DNA from: CALMEE01 sp041748315
Lineage (GTDB): Bacteria > Planctomycetota > Planctomycetia > Pirellulales > Pirellulaceae
DNA length: 6,042 nt
Direction of reading: 5' to 3'
NCBI GenBank assembly: GCA_041748315.1
Contig: JBGTDM010000042.1
Coordinates: 1 to 6,042, forward strand
Below, one piece after another: positions 1-6,042 of the stretch. A program made the translations under genes and the position numbers. The notes under the pieces are model-generated. The model saw only the letters and a list, made by a program, of their open reading frames with translations, was not told the DNA's origin and made no database searches. How positions within the stretch are numbered: position 1 is the stretch's first letter; each line of letters opens with the position of its first letter.

Positions 1-36
1 ATTTACAAACGTTATGTTCTACGCCAAATTCTTTGC

Positions 37-42
37 TACAAT
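37..42 (+). promoter_or_regulatory. possible -10 element for the cold-shock gene
   Basis: TACAAT at 37-42 matches the TATAAT consensus at five of six bases and would place a transcript start near base 49, just before the leader hairpin. No good -35 box is found at normal spacing; TTATGT at 12-17 is a poor match with a 19-base spacer. This is a weak suggestion based only on the hexamer and its position. Confidence 0.22.
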
Positions 43-52
43 TCTGGCTTTG

Positions 53-92
53 GGTGAGCGGGCACGGACACAGGGTCCAACATCTGCTCACC
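53..92 (+). promoter_or_regulatory. leader hairpin upstream of the cold-shock gene
   Basis: GGTGAGCGGG (53-62) pairs with TCTGCTCACC (83-92) over ten positions, two of them G-U. Inside the 20-base loop, GGAC (66-69) pairs with GTCC (75-78) around the five-base loop ACAGG, giving a two-tier stem. The hairpin ends 9 bases before the Shine-Dalgarno and has no T tract, so it is not a terminator. Cold-shock mRNAs often have structured leaders that control stability and translation with temperature. That this one does so is inference. Confidence 0.5.
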
Positions 93-101
93 AGCTTAGT
101 T

Positions 102-105
102 GAGG
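102..105 (+). promoter_or_regulatory. ribosome binding site for the cold-shock gene
   Basis: GAGG at 102-105 lies 11 bases before ATG 117. It supports that start over the upstream in-frame TTG at 33, whose extra 28 residues resemble no part of a cold-shock protein. Confidence 0.55.
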
Positions 106-116
106 ATTTCGATCTA

Positions 117-314
117 ATGGCAGAAGGTACAATCAAACGATTGACAGACAAAGGTTTTGGGTTTATTGACACAGGTTCGAAAAAGGATCTCTTTTTCCAC
201 AGTTCCAACTTGGACGGCGTTCGTTACGAAGAATTGCGCGAAGGACAGCGCGTTTCTTTCGACGAAGGCCAAGGTCCAAAGGGACCACGGGCCGAGAACG
301 TTAGACTTGCGTAA
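117..314 (+). CDS. CspA-family cold-shock protein
   Basis: This 65-residue protein is a single cold-shock domain, close to the usual 65-70 residue length of the family. The RNP1-type motif KGFGFI is at residues 12-17 and the RNP2-type motif LFFHSS at 25-30. These carry the aromatic residues that stack on single-stranded RNA or DNA in the five-stranded OB fold. The end, from GQRVSF through GPKGPRAENVRL, is also typical. Members are cytoplasmic nucleic-acid chaperones that melt mRNA secondary structure; some are cold-induced and others constitutive, and sequence cannot tell which. The start at ATG 117 is chosen from the GAGG upstream and from alignment with the family N-terminus (MAEGTIKRL). 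The gene is monocistronic by appearance, with a hairpin in its leader and a strong terminator 46 bases after its TAA stop. I do not assign a specific csp letter. Confidence 0.96.
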   Translation: MAEGTIKRLTDKGFGFIDTGSKKDLFFHSSNLDGVRYEELREGQRVSFDEGQGPKGPRAENVRLA

Positions 315-360
315 CAATCGAACTGTTTCTAGCGATCATAATCGTTTGAGTAATCAGTTG

Positions 361-390
361 AGCCGGTGAACAAACTCACCGGCTTTTTTT
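361..390 (+). terminator. intrinsic terminator of the cold-shock gene
   Basis: AGCCGGTGA (361-369) pairs perfectly with TCACCGGCT (376-384) around the six-base loop ACAAAC, followed by T through 390. A nine-base GC-rich stem with a run of seven Ts (384-390) is a classical rho-independent terminator. It separates the cold-shock gene from the large downstream gene. Confidence 0.95.
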
Positions 391-431
391 GTGTTTATCG
401 ACTTGGAATTCGAAATTGTTTTCCCCGGCCA

Positions 432-459
432 TTTCCAGGAAACAACTGTCTCCTGGAGA
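432..459. repeat. inverted repeat in the gap before the FG-GAP gene
   Basis: TCCAGGA (434-440) and TCCTGGA (451-457) are perfect inverted copies separated by ten bases. The pairing extends by a G-U and a T-A pair to 432 and 459. There is no T tract, so it is not a terminator. It lies about 75 bases before the start of the large gene, where an operator or leader hairpin could sit. The rest of the gap (391-532) is AT-rich near the gene and holds no promoter that I would call with confidence. Confidence 0.4.
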
Positions 460-532
460 GCGCGAACCAACGGGTAGAAAATTGAATTAACAAAGTGTAC
501 ATTTGAATAAATAACCAAACTTCAGGTTTTTC

Positions 533-2713
533 ATGAGTTCCAAGAAACGAAACCGTTCGAACAGTCGCAATTCGAAGCGCGACTCATTGCAAAAAAGGCC
601 GTTGTCGAAGGGGCAACGGGTTGGAACGAATCGTTCAGATGCGACAAAGCAGCACTTGAGTTTGTCGTCCATCCTGTTAATCAGTCTTCCCGTACTCGCC
701 GTTTTCGCTTTGGTGGCCTGGTTTTCCATCGATTGGGGATCGGGTGACGGTGACTCGAACGACGATTCCCAGAACTCGATCGTCGTCGATGGTGGAAATA
801 TAGCACCGATCGATCGGGAAACACGATCAAGTTCCAGTTGGGCTTCCCGCGATGAAGCGGTTCGAAATGCCTGGAAGACTGGCGATGACCAAGCTCGTTT
901 GTGGGATGAGATCGACAATGCAGAAACCGATGGCTGGAACACGGAAGTAATCTCCGACCGAGTAACGGCGCACTTTAATAATCTCAAAAAATTGATTGTC
1001 TCGGAAAAGCCCATCAAAGGATCGGCTGTAGCATCGATGACTCAACCCGAGGCGACGGTGGATTCATTGATCCCAGTTAACGTAATCACTGCGTTCGCCG
1101 ATGATCATTTGACGATCCGGCGAGGTGTATTTGACCCGAACGGTGAAACGTCTGCCCAAAGTGACGATACTGCGCACTCTGGCAATGGCAACGAGCCGAC
1201 CGATGCAACCGATGAATCACTTGTCGGAGCCGACGCTTTGGCTCACGCTCTACAAGGAGTGCTTGAGCCCTTTATCGACCGAGAAACGCTGAAGTTGAAA
1301 TTGAAAGTCTTCCGCGTCACGGTTCAAGAAGATCCTCAATCTGTTAAGACGCTACAGACTTTGGAACTCTATGGTCCCACGCAAACGGGAGTCCGCGAAG
1401 AAAATGCAGTTTGGGAAGCGCTTTGGTCGAACGAAGAAGTTCCGAAATTGCAACGTCTCCAAGTGGTATCGTATGAAGCGGTGGATTTGCTGGATGGTCC
1501 GCTATTTTCAGATTGTACTGAATCGGTGTTTGGCAACCTGAGTAGTTTTCGTCAACAACTACTCATTGGATATGATTACTGGCTTGATCGAAGCCAAACC
1601 AATACACCGTTCGTCCTGCTCGGTAATAACGGAATTGCCGTTGCCGATATCAATCAGGATGGATTGGATGATCTCTATATCTGTCAGGAAGCAGGCCTGC
1701 CGAATCTACTCTATCTGCAGAATCCAGATGGCACGTTGCAAGACGTCTCGAGCGAGTCTGGAGTCGATTTGTTACAGAACACGAGTACGGCGTTATTTGT
1801 CGACATAAACAACAATGGAATCAAAGACCTGCTTGTCGCGCTCACTGGCGGGGTCGTCGTTGCCGAGGGTGCTGGCGACGGCACATTTACGATCCGCGAA
1901 ACGATTGACACAAACGACAACATCTGGTCGTTGACGGCCGTTGATTATGACCGCGACGGATGGCTGGATTTCTACGTCGGCACGTACAGTGCGGACGGCG
2001 CCACGAATGTGGCGGCAAACGTGGTGATCACCGACGATGATGGTGAGTTTGTTGCCGGTGGAACCAACAGCTTATACCGCAACACTTCCTTCGAGAATGA
2101 ATTTTCATTTCACGACGTCACGGAGGAAGTTGGTTTAATGACGAACAACTTCCGCTATACGTTTGCGGCGGCGTGGGAGGACTACGATAACGATGGGGAT
2201 CAGGACCTTTATGTCGCCAACGATTTTGGCTGGAACAATTTATATCGTTGCGATGTCCAACCCGATGGAACAGTTCGGTTTGTCGATGTCGCTGCTGAGA
2301 CAAATGCGGAAGATGACTCGTTTGGAATGTCGGTGAATTGGGCCGATTATGATCGAGACGGCTGGATGGATGTGTACATTAGCAACATGTATTCGTATGC
2401 GGGGAATCGGATCACGACTCAGGATAACTTTAAATCCGACGCGCCTGAGGAAGTAAAACAGCGGTTTCAGCGATATGCGAGGGGGAACACACTTCTTAGA
2501 AATCTGGGGGGAGACCCGACTGGCGCCACGCCGGAAACTCTGGAATCCGCGTCCGGATCCTTCTTGGGATTCGAGGATACCAGTGTTCAAAGCGCCGTGA
2601 ATATGGGGCGATGGGCCTGGGGCTCGATCTTTATCGATTTTAACAACAATGGCTGGGACGATATTTTTGTCAATAACGGCTATATCACGTCTGAAGATAC
2701 CGGTGACTTGTGA
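533..2713 (+). CDS. membrane-anchored FG-GAP/VCBS repeat protein, up to the in-frame TGA
   Basis: The 726 residues before the TGA begin with a Lys/Arg-rich cytoplasmic stretch (1-41) and a hydrophobic segment (about 44-66), which should act as an uncleaved signal anchor with the rest outside the membrane. Acidic, Ser-rich linkers follow at 69-82 and about 205-230. From about 360 come repeated FG-GAP/VCBS units with Asp-rich calcium-loop motifs: ADINQDGLDD (371-380), VDINNNGIKD (423-432), VDYDRDGWLD (470-479), EDYDNDGDQD (549-558), ADYDRDGWMD (604-613) and IDFNNNGWDD (701-710). These loops usually close blades of a beta propeller. ATG 533 has only a weak CAGG six bases upstream. The product stops at DTGDL, inside a conserved block and without the ASPIC domain that normally completes this family, while the same frame continues after the TGA. 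It is therefore probably the N-terminal part of a longer protein. Confidence 0.88.
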   Translation: MSSKKRNRSNSRNSKRDSLQKRPLSKGQRVGTNRSDATKQHLSLSSILLISLPVLAVFALVAWFSIDWGSGDGDSNDDSQNSIVVDGGNIAPIDRETRSSSSWASRDEAVRNAWKTGDDQARLWDEIDNAETDGWNTEVISDRVTAHFNNLKKLIVSEKPIKGSAVASMTQPEATVDSLIPVNVITAFADDHLTIRRGVFDPNGETSAQSDDTAHSGNGNEPTDATDESLVGADALAHALQGVLEPFIDRETLKLKLKVFRVTVQEDPQSVKTLQTLELYGPTQTGVREENAVWEALWSNEEVPKLQRLQVVSYEAVDLLDGPLFSDCTESVFGNLSSFRQQLLIGYDYWLDRSQTNTPFVLLGNNGIAVADINQDGLDDLYICQEAGLPNLLYLQNPDGTLQDVSSESGVDLLQNTSTALFVDINNNGIKDLLVALTGGVVVAEGAGDGTFTIRETIDTNDNIWSLTAVDYDRDGWLDFYVGTYSADGATNVAANVVITDDDGEFVAGGTNSLYRNTSFENEFSFHDVTEEVGLMTNNFRYTFAAAWEDYDNDGDQDLYVANDFGWNNLYRCDVQPDGTVRFVDVAAETNAEDDSFGMSVNWADYDRDGWMDVYISNMYSYAGNRITTQDNFKSDAPEEVKQRFQRYARGNTLLRNLGGDPTGATPETLESASGSFLGFEDTSVQSAVNMGRWAWGSIFIDFNNNGWDDIFVNNGYITSEDTGDL

Positions 2714-2746
2714 AGTTTCCATTGGCGGCAAGTTTTGTCGAAGTCA
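2704..2746 (+). promoter_or_regulatory. candidate SECIS-like hairpin around the in-frame TGA
   Basis: CGGCAA (2726-2731) pairs with TTGTCG (2735-2740), with one G-U pair, around the loop GTT. The loop begins 18 bases after the TGA (2711-2713). TGACTT (2704-2709) also pairs perfectly with AAGTCA (2741-2746), which closes a lower stem directly beneath the upper one and leaves the TGA in a one-sided bulge. Bacterial SECIS elements are short hairpins just downstream of UGA, with a small apical loop carrying an early G. The spacing and the G fit, but the stem is short, and such hairpins occur by chance. The functional call is inference. Confidence 0.35.
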
Positions 2747-4789
2747 GTTGAAGAATCAACAAGTGAAGCCGAAATCCCGATCTTGCGAATCGCGCCCAGC
2801 GAACATAGCGCACAGATGGATTCCATGTTGCGACAAGGTCGCGCCATGAGTGCCTATGAACGAAATTGCAGCTTTCTTAATACCTTATCCAGCGCAGAAG
2901 CCGAACATCGGTTTGCGACCATCTCGGCCGTAACCGGCCTGGATTTCGCAGACGACGGACGAGCGGCCGCGGTCGTTGACTGGGACCATGACGGCAAGCT
3001 CGACATTTTGCTTACCAATCGAAATGCGCCCAGGGTTCGCGTCATGCGAAATGAGAGTCGGTCGAACAATGACTTTATCCAGTTTCGTTTACTCGGAAAC
3101 GGCAACGGCACCAATCGCGACGCAATCGGTGCACGTATTTCACTTGAATTGGTTTCAGCAGCCGACGAACAGCCCATTGACGAATCGGAGCCAATTCGAC
3201 TGATCAAGACCCTGCGCGCTGGTGATGGTTTTTTAACCCAGTCATCGTCGTGGTTGCATTTCGGGCTGGGCTCCGGGATGCGAATTTCACGGGTCGAAGT
3301 TCGCTGGCCAAATCGCCTTGGCGAGGTTGAAGTGTTCGAACCGATGGATGCGAACGCGAGATATGAGTTGAAACAAGGTTCCGGAGTTGCCACTCGATTC
3401 GACATGGTCCGTGAAAACCTGGCACTTCGACCCTCGGAATTAAAAGTCCCAGCGCCTGAACTGACCTCCAGAGTTCCGATTTTACATCCGATCAAAGCTC
3501 CAGCATTAGGCTACTATGATTTCGACGGACTGCCTCACGATTTTCTATTGGATGGCAATACCGCAACATTAGTGAATCTGTGGTCGGTGACCTGTGTCCC
3601 GTGTGTTAAGGAATTGTCGGAGTTCACAGCTCAACATAACGAGTTGAACCAAGCTGGCGTGCGAGTACTCGCCTTGTGCATTGACGAGTTGCAATCGGGA
3701 CCTGAGGCGCGAGCGGACGCAAAAGCGATGGCAGCGCGATTACAGTTTCCATTCACGGCGGGGATGGCCCCGGCTTCTGTTATTGATGAATTAACTCGAA
3801 GGCATAACGCGTTGTTCACCATGAACCGTGCGCTTCCCATGCCTTGCAGTTTCCTAATCGACCGTGCCGGACGATTGAGTGTGGTCTACAAAGGTCTTAC
3901 CGATGTCGCGACTGTAACCAGTGATGCCAATCTCCCTGAATCAACTCTGATGCAACGGTTTGCCCAACAGTCCCACTTCCCCGGAACCATCCTGGAAAGT
4001 GAGATTTTTACTGGAACGATGCAAGAATATCATGCAGCAGTTTTGCTATTGATCGCCGAAGACTATATGACGCAAAATCGCATCGACGATGCTTTAGCGA
4101 CGTTGTTCGAAGCATATGACGTTGCTCCTGACTCGGTTGCGGTGCTCAATGAGTTGGCAATCATCAAAGATCTTCAGGGCGATTCCAAAGCAGCCACCAA
4201 TTACTATCAACAGGCGCTCCAAGTGCAACCGGACAACCCCGATCTAAACGTGGGATTGGCTCAAGTGTTGATCCGAGAGCAACAGTTTATTAAGGCACAA
4301 GCACTGCTTGAGCACGCGATTACCAAATCACCTGATCATGCGAACGCACACTATAACATGGGTTTGGTATTTGAAACGAAGCGGGATACCCATCATGCCC
4401 GAGCGGCATACGAAAAGACATTGGAAGTAAAGCCGCATCATCCTCAGGCGCTCTTCCGTCTCGGTCGCCTTTGCGAATCCGAACAGGATCTCAGCCAAGC
4501 GAAATCGTACTATCAGCGTGCGGCTGACGCGGCACCCAAAGAGGCGTCAGTGCTGACAAGTCTTGCTCGTTTGTTAATTCAGGACCAAGAATTCCAGCGA
4601 GCCGAGCAACTGCTTCGGGATGCGATTGCGGCCAATCCACGTTACGCGGAGGCCCGCTACCATTTGGGACAGCTATTCGTAGCAAAAGGTGATTTCCCCG
4701 CTGCCAGGCACCAGTTCACGGTCACGCTTCAGCTTGATCGAAATCACCGTGGCGCGATGACTGCGTTGGGTCAACTTGGAAATCAATAA
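2735..4789 (+). CDS. ASPIC/UnbV - thioredoxin-like - TPR protein, the part after the in-frame TGA
   Basis: Counting from TTG 2735, the 684 residues carry one more FG-GAP loop (VDWDHDGKLD, 81-90) and an ASPIC/UnbV domain (about 128-217, with RDAIGAR, LIKTLRAGDGFLTQSS and WLHFGLG). A thioredoxin/TlpA-like domain follows (about 252-390), with CVPC at 287-290 after NLW and a cis-Pro-type PMPCSFLID at 368-376. Seven TPRs in strict 34-residue register end the protein (about 433-670). The CxxC predicts a thiol-disulfide role and the TPRs protein contacts. The frame is open from base 2714, where it encodes SFHWRQV, a conserved family stretch. As a separate gene it starts poorly: TTG 2735 has no Shine-Dalgarno. 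ATG 2846 has AAGG seven bases upstream but would start inside the conserved block. No start gives an export signal, which is odd for a TlpA-like domain and favours joining to the upstream half. Confidence 0.85.
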   Translation: MSKSVEESTSEAEIPILRIAPSEHSAQMDSMLRQGRAMSAYERNCSFLNTLSSAEAEHRFATISAVTGLDFADDGRAAAVVDWDHDGKLDILLTNRNAPRVRVMRNESRSNNDFIQFRLLGNGNGTNRDAIGARISLELVSAADEQPIDESEPIRLIKTLRAGDGFLTQSSSWLHFGLGSGMRISRVEVRWPNRLGEVEVFEPMDANARYELKQGSGVATRFDMVRENLALRPSELKVPAPELTSRVPILHPIKAPALGYYDFDGLPHDFLLDGNTATLVNLWSVTCVPCVKELSEFTAQHNELNQAGVRVLALCIDELQSGPEARADAKAMAARLQFPFTAGMAPASVIDELTRRHNALFTMNRALPMPCSFLIDRAGRLSVVYKGLTDVATVTSDANLPESTLMQRFAQQSHFPGTILESEIFTGTMQEYHAAVLLLIAEDYMTQNRIDDALATLFEAYDVAPDSVAVLNELAIIKDLQGDSKAATNYYQQALQVQPDNPDLNVGLAQVLIREQQFIKAQALLEHAITKSPDHANAHYNMGLVFETKRDTHHARAAYEKTLEVKPHHPQALFRLGRLCESEQDLSQAKSYYQRAADAAPKEASVLTSLARLLIQDQEFQRAEQLLRDAIAANPRYAEARYHLGQLFVAKGDFPAARHQFTVTLQLDRNHRGAMTALGQLGNQ

Positions 4790-4842
4790 GTTACCGACCG
4801 TGGATTCAGGGTGGTATGGTGAGTTCGCTGCCAACCTGCAAT
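4790..4842. other. short gap between convergent genes
   Basis: Only 53 bases separate the TAA of the large + gene from the TAG of the - strand gene. I see no stem followed by a T tract on either strand, so transcripts from both sides may overlap here or end by a factor-dependent route. Confidence 0.6.
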
Positions 4843-6042
4843 CTAGCGACCGGCTTGTGGAATTTCAAATAACGAGGTGGCCAGCGTATCAATCAATATT
4901 GACGCATCCTCTCTGGAAAAAACCATGGGCGGACGGATTTTTATGACATTGTGAAGCAGTCCATCAGTTCCCACCAAGACACCACGATCACGCATTCGAT
5001 TTACCACAAAGTCCGCTTCTCGAGTTGCCGGTTCTAACGTTTCGTGATCACGAACCAATTCGATTCCCATAAACAACCCGCTTCCACGAACGTCGCCGAT
5101 GATCTGAAACTGCGATTTCAGCTCCATGAATCCGTGTTGTAACATCTGACCGATGTTCAGCGCATGAATTTGTAAGCGATCACGGCGGACAATTTCCAAA
5201 ACTGTCGACCCGATCAGGGAGGAGACCGTGTTCCCGCCAAACGTGCTGAAGAACTCCATGCCATTGTTAAACGCATCAGCGATAGCGGGTGTCGTAATCA
5301 CGGCTGCCAGGGGATGTCCGTTGCCGATCGGTTTTCCGAGCACGACAATATCGGGGATCGTATGCTGCAATTCAAAACCGTAAAAAGCAGCACCTAAACG
5401 ACCGTAGGCGGTTTGTACGTCATCGGCAATACAAACGCCCCCGGCATTTCGAACGGCTGCATAGACCGCGGGCAGATAGTGATCTGGAAAGATGATTTGA
5501 CCGCCGACACTCGGACAGGACTCGGCGATGAAACCACACAGACGCCGTTGTTGCCTGGCGAGCTGTTGAATCATCGACTCCACAACCCCAGCGTATTCCA
5601 GTCCGGCCGTATCGGCTTTGCGAAATGGCCCACGGTAGATGTCAGCGAGCGGGGCCACGTGTACCCAATCAGGACGACCGGATCCGCCTGGTCCGCTATG
5701 CTTATACGGGCTGATATCGATGAGTGTTGTGGTATGTCCATGGTAGGCCCCGTCGAGGACGATCAAGTCTCTGGCGTTCGTGAAATTTCTCGCCAATCGC
5801 AATGCCAACTCATTTGCTTCACTTGCCGTACTCAACAGGTAACACACGTTCAGGGGTTCCGGAAATGTATCTGCAAGCGCTTCGGCAAAGTCAATCACCC
5901 GATCATTGATGTACCGCGTGTTTGTGTTGAGTAAACTCATTTGTTGGCGAGCGACTTCAACCACCTCTGGGTGGCAATGGCCGACATGAGGGACGTTGTT
6001 ATAGGCATCGATAAACCGCCGGCCGCTCTCGTCGAACAAATG
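4843..6042 (-). CDS. class III PLP-dependent aminotransferase / phospho-lyase, 5' end outside window
   Basis: About 400 residues of a fold-type I PLP enzyme are present and end at TAG 4845-4843. The first readable codons are CAT TTG TTC GAC GAG, which belong to the usual 'LYDEDGR' region, so the true start lies beyond 6042 and the TTG at 6039 is not a start. Counting from that TTG, AYHG is at 98-101, the PLP-pyridine Asp is in ADDVQ (205-209), and the Schiff-base lysine is K236 in GKPIGNGHP. The stretches NNVPHVGHCHP, LLNTNTRYI, IDISPYKH and HVAPLADIYRG match the AGXT2-like/ETNPPL branch better than ornithine or GABA aminotransferases. That branch includes ethanolamine-phosphate and phosphohydroxylysine phospho-lyases, and in bacteria is sometimes fused to an APH-type kinase upstream. 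The exact substrate cannot be read from sequence. ADDVQ replaces the usual ADEVQ. It is convergent with the large gene and not in its operon. Confidence 0.92.
   Translation of the reverse strand, partial: HLFDESGRRFIDAYNNVPHVGHCHPEVVEVARQQMSLLNTNTRYINDRVIDFAEALADTFPEPLNVCYLLSTASEANELALRLARNFTNARDLIVLDGAYHGHTTTLIDISPYKHSGPGGSGRPDWVHVAPLADIYRGPFRKADTAGLEYAGVVESMIQQLARQQRRLCGFIAESCPSVGGQIIFPDHYLPAVYAAVRNAGGVCIADDVQTAYGRLGAAFYGFELQHTIPDIVVLGKPIGNGHPLAAVITTPAIADAFNNGMEFFSTFGGNTVSSLIGSTVLEIVRRDRLQIHALNIGQMLQHGFMELKSQFQIIGDVRGSGLFMGIELVRDHETLEPATREADFVVNRMRDRGVLVGTDGLLHNVIKIRPPMVFSREDASILIDTLATSLFEIPQAGR

Larger units (their letters stand above)
533..4789 (+). other. candidate full-length protein read through the in-frame TGA
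   Basis: If the TGA at 2711-2713 is decoded, one 1418-residue polypeptide results, with position 727 as the recoded residue. Its order would be: cytoplasmic basic tail, signal anchor (44-66), linker, FG-GAP repeats (about 360-830), ASPIC/UnbV domain (about 862-951), thioredoxin-like domain with CVPC at 1021-1024, and seven TPRs (about 1167-1404). The flanking sequence GRWAWGSIFIDF, then NGYITSEDTGDL, the TGA, then SFHWRQV, reads as one continuous family block. The frame is unchanged and the 2076 bases after the TGA stay open until TAA 4789. Single-chain versions of FG-GAP plus ASPIC are the normal form of the family. Selenocysteine, other readthrough, a fresh nonsense mutation or a sequencing error could each explain the stop. 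Confidence 0.6.

Noticed and set aside
33..116. Upstream extension of the cold-shock gene from TTG 33
   Set aside because: The 28 extra residues do not resemble the family, the stretch contains the leader hairpin, and ATG 117 has its own Shine-Dalgarno and matches the family N-terminus.
482..512. Promoter for the large gene (TTGAAT at 482-487 with AT-rich sequence around 504-512)
   Set aside because: The -10 candidates match poorly and the spacing is off, so this is only an AT-rich stretch where a promoter could be.
487..1017. 176-codon open frame on the - strand
   Set aside because: It is antisense to the N-terminal half of the FG-GAP gene and shows no recognisable domain.
2711..2713. Global reassignment of UGA to tryptophan or glycine
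   Set aside because: Trp codons throughout the window are TGG, no other in-frame TGA occurs in any of the genes, and nothing else suggests a reduced genome with an altered code.
2240..2731. 163-codon open frame on the - strand
   Set aside because: It lies opposite conserved FG-GAP coding sequence and has no family features of its own.
2700..2750. Frameshift as the cause of the split
   Set aside because: The frames before and after the TGA are identical and the amino acids on both sides align as one block, so no base has been gained or lost.
2854..3495. 213-codon open frame on the - strand
   Set aside because: It is antisense to the ASPIC/UnbV region, whose protein-level conservation clearly belongs to the + strand.
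4790..4842. Bidirectional terminator between the convergent genes
   Set aside because: Only short chance pairings such as TACC with GGTA are visible, with no T tract on either strand.
5413..5934. 173-codon open frame on the + strand
   Set aside because: It is antisense to the core of the class III PLP enzyme, and its composition is a mirror of that gene.

Overview
The window looks like a piece of a planctomycete chromosome, probably Pirellulaceae-like. This is inferred from the very large membrane-anchored FG-GAP/ASPIC (UnbV) protein fused to a thioredoxin-like domain and TPRs, an architecture I associate with that phylum, and from roughly balanced base composition. No rRNA or other phylogenetic marker is present, so the assignment is tentative.

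Layout. Bases 1-116 are the leader of a small cold-shock-domain gene (117-314, +). The leader holds a strong imperfect hairpin (53-92) and a modest Shine-Dalgarno. The gene is closed by a textbook intrinsic terminator (361-390). A 142-base gap (391-532) with a second inverted repeat (432-459) leads into a very long + strand reading frame. The first part (533-2713) encodes a signal anchor and FG-GAP repeats and ends in TGA. The same frame then runs on without interruption to 4789, encoding the rest of the FG-GAP region, an ASPIC/UnbV domain, a CxxC thioredoxin-like domain and seven TPRs. A convergent - strand gene (4843-6042, cut by the window edge) encodes a class III PLP enzyme resembling ethanolamine-phosphate phospho-lyase/AGXT2-like proteins.

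The main point of interest is the in-frame TGA at 2711-2713. It sits in the middle of what looks like one conserved protein: the residues on both sides belong to the same family block, the frame is unchanged, and the downstream half has no export signal and no convincing start. A small hairpin with a G-starting loop lies 18 bases after the TGA, which fits the general spacing of bacterial SECIS elements. The candidate explanations are selenocysteine insertion (a 1418-residue membrane-anchored selenoprotein), other readthrough, a recent nonsense mutation, or a base-calling error. The sequence alone cannot decide between them.

How the genes relate: the cold-shock gene is a separate transcription unit. 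The large protein is probably a surface or periplasmic scaffold or redox protein. The aminotransferase-like gene is metabolically unrelated as far as can be seen.
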